Positions 63,153 through 64,000 of a stretch of 64,000 nucleotides of DNA are shown here, piece by piece (the first letter of the stretch is position 1; each line of letters begins with the position of its first letter). The stretch is from Actinophytocola sp963729115 (GTDB lineage Bacteria; Actinomycetota; Actinomycetes; Mycobacteriales; Pseudonocardiaceae), in the NCBI GenBank assembly GCA_963729115.1, contig CAVSMR010000027.1, forward strand, positions 558,001-622,000, written 5' to 3'. The translations under genes and the position numbers were made by a program. The notes below the pieces were generated by a model. It was not told the origin of the DNA, made no database searches, and saw only the letters and a list, made by a program, of their open reading frames with translations.

Positions 63153-64000
63153 TCATGCGGTTTTCTTCGCAGACAGGATGCCCTGCAGCGGGAGGGCGTC
63201 CGGCGGCAGATCCGCGGGCTTCTGCGCGATGGTCCCGGTGATCGTGAACCCGCACTCCTCCAGCCACCTCCGGAACGTCGACATCTTCTGCGGCCCTCCT
63301 TGGCCGGTGGCACAGCCGAGGAAGAAAGCCGGGTAGTAGTCGACGGTGCAGGAATCCTTGATGTCCTCCGAATGGATCGGCACCAGGATGTGCACCTGGC
63401 TGCCCACTGCCAGCGACCGATTGACGTTGTGCAGAATCCGGAACACGTCGTCCTTGTCCCACATGTTCAGGAAGTGCTTGATCAGCACGACATCGAAGCC
63501 CGTGGGGACCTCGTCGAAGACGTCACCGCCGATGAACGAACAGTGCTCGGCCAGACCGGACTCGCGGAAGTTGCGCAGGCACGCGTCTTCCTTGTCCGGC
63601 AGGTCGAAGGTCGTCACCCGCAGGTTTGTTGACTGCTTGTACTTGTAGGTGTGGATTGCGCCGAGGCCGGTGTTGCCGGCCAGGTCGAGTACCCGTGCGC
63701 CGGCGGGGACGTCGATATTGGCGAAGAACCAGGGGTCGATGCGCTCGGTGACCGAGTCCATCAGACGCGACCACGACACCCGCAGGTCCTCGTGCCTGCC
63801 CATCGCGGCGTACAGGTCGCCGTCGAAGTCGTAGAGCTTCTTCAGGCCGACGAGCGTGCCCGTCCGCACGCTCTCGGACAGATAGAACAGCTGCCGCAGC
63901 ACGGTTACCTTGATCTTGTCCATGAACTCGAGCGGGCGCTGCAGGTCCTGATCGGGCACGTCTGCGAGTGCGTCGAGGGTGTAGCCGCCGGTGGTCTCGT
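63153..64000 (-). CDS. O-methyltransferase, tandem paralogue 2 (5' end outside window)
   Basis: At least 282 residues of a second Methyltransf_2-type enzyme; the frame is open to base 64000, so the gene starts outside. It shares the GLKKLYDFDG, VLDLAGNTGLGAIHTYKY and KHFLNMWDKDDV motifs with paralogue 1, and ends SAKKTA. The catalytic His (KHF) and SAM loop are intact. Ends 45 nt before the start of paralogue 1; both are probably cotranscribed. Substrate unknown. Confidence 0.87.
   Translation of the reverse strand, partial: ETTGGYTLDALADVPDQDLQRPLEFMDKIKVTVLRQLFYLSESVRTGTLVGLKKLYDFDGDLYAAMGRHEDLRVSWSRLMDSVTERIDPWFFANIDVPAGARVLDLAGNTGLGAIHTYKYKQSTNLRVTTFDLPDKEDACLRNFRESGLAEHCSFIGGDVFDEVPTGFDVVLIKHFLNMWDKDDVFRILHNVNRSLAVGSQVHILVPIHSEDIKDSCTVDYYPAFFLGCATGQGGPQKMSTFRRWLEECGFTITGTIAQKPADLPPDALPLQGILSAKKTA
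63598..63750 (-). repeat. 153-bp block identical to 62489-62641
   Basis: Second copy of the perfectly conserved block inside the tandem O-methyltransferase genes. It includes unusual AT-rich codons at TYKYKQSTN, which is more consistent with recent exchange than with selection on protein alone. Confidence 0.85.

Overview
The window is very high-GC DNA with strong third-position G/C bias, GTG starts, SCO/LppU-type lipoproteins, LAL-type LuxR and NB-ARC/TPR regulators, DUF5709, DUF574 methyltransferases and a decayed NACHT/membrane gene. This points to a filamentous actinomycete, probably of the Pseudonocardiales (inference from gene content only). No tRNA, rRNA, CRISPR array, integrase or replication gene was recognised.

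Layout. 1-0.7 kb: tail of a WXG-motif secretion-type protein. 1-7.5 kb: a 967-aa LAL/LuxR regulator, then a Cys-nucleophile alpha/beta hydrolase and a GMC (cholesterol-oxidase-like) flavoenzyme with a ferredoxin-like Cys cluster. 7.5-16 kb: secreted X-Pro peptidase, SH3-like protein, TPR membrane protein, DUF5709, FrsA-like hydrolase, LppU-like lipoprotein and an XRE/NB-ARC/TPR regulator. 16-19.6 kb: polar amino-acid ABC importer and a DUF72 protein.

19.6-35 kb is one coherent tungsten/molybdenum island. It holds a regulator with a PBP-like sensor domain, the tungstate importer tupABC, an XRE/ImmA-like protein, a MobA-MoaD fusion, an aldehyde ferredoxin oxidoreductase (AOR), a formate dehydrogenase catalytic subunit, a fused NuoE-NuoF diaphorase and two MoeA paralogues, one carrying the same PBP-like domain as the regulator. 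Together they import oxyanion, build the bis-pterin cofactor and run a NAD-linked formate dehydrogenase plus a tungsten aldehyde oxidoreductase.

35-38.4 kb: an ATP-grasp (glutathionylspermidine-synthase-like) / DUF350 / lipoprotein / K+ channel set. 38.4-44.9 kb is accessory and scarred: a gene-poor stretch, a membrane-anchored PfkB-fold protein with a lost catalytic Asp paired with a left-handed beta-helix acyltransferase, an aldehyde dehydrogenase pseudogene, a DUF574 methyltransferase, a complete 850-bp IS5-family element and a frameshifted lipoprotein gene just behind it. 45-48.4 kb: O-methyltransferase, universal stress protein, lipoprotein, small zincin. 48.6-54.7 kb: a three-gene operon of an HTH-STAND-like ATPase, a small winged-helix-like protein and a double ATPase ending in a HerA/FtsK-type motor, my best candidate for an undescribed system. 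54.9-59 kb: RibD-like reductase, GlxA-type AraC regulator, small membrane protein and a NACHT pseudogene. 59-64 kb: acyl-CoA dehydrogenase, Tat-exported esterase and two tandem O-methyltransferases, possibly the edge of a biosynthetic cluster.

Two genome-scale signals stand out: an interspersed 82-bp intergenic repeat (two near-identical copies ahead of two lipoprotein genes and one degenerate copy), and a set of genes whose start codon lies 6-7 nt after a TANNNT box, as expected for leaderless transcripts.
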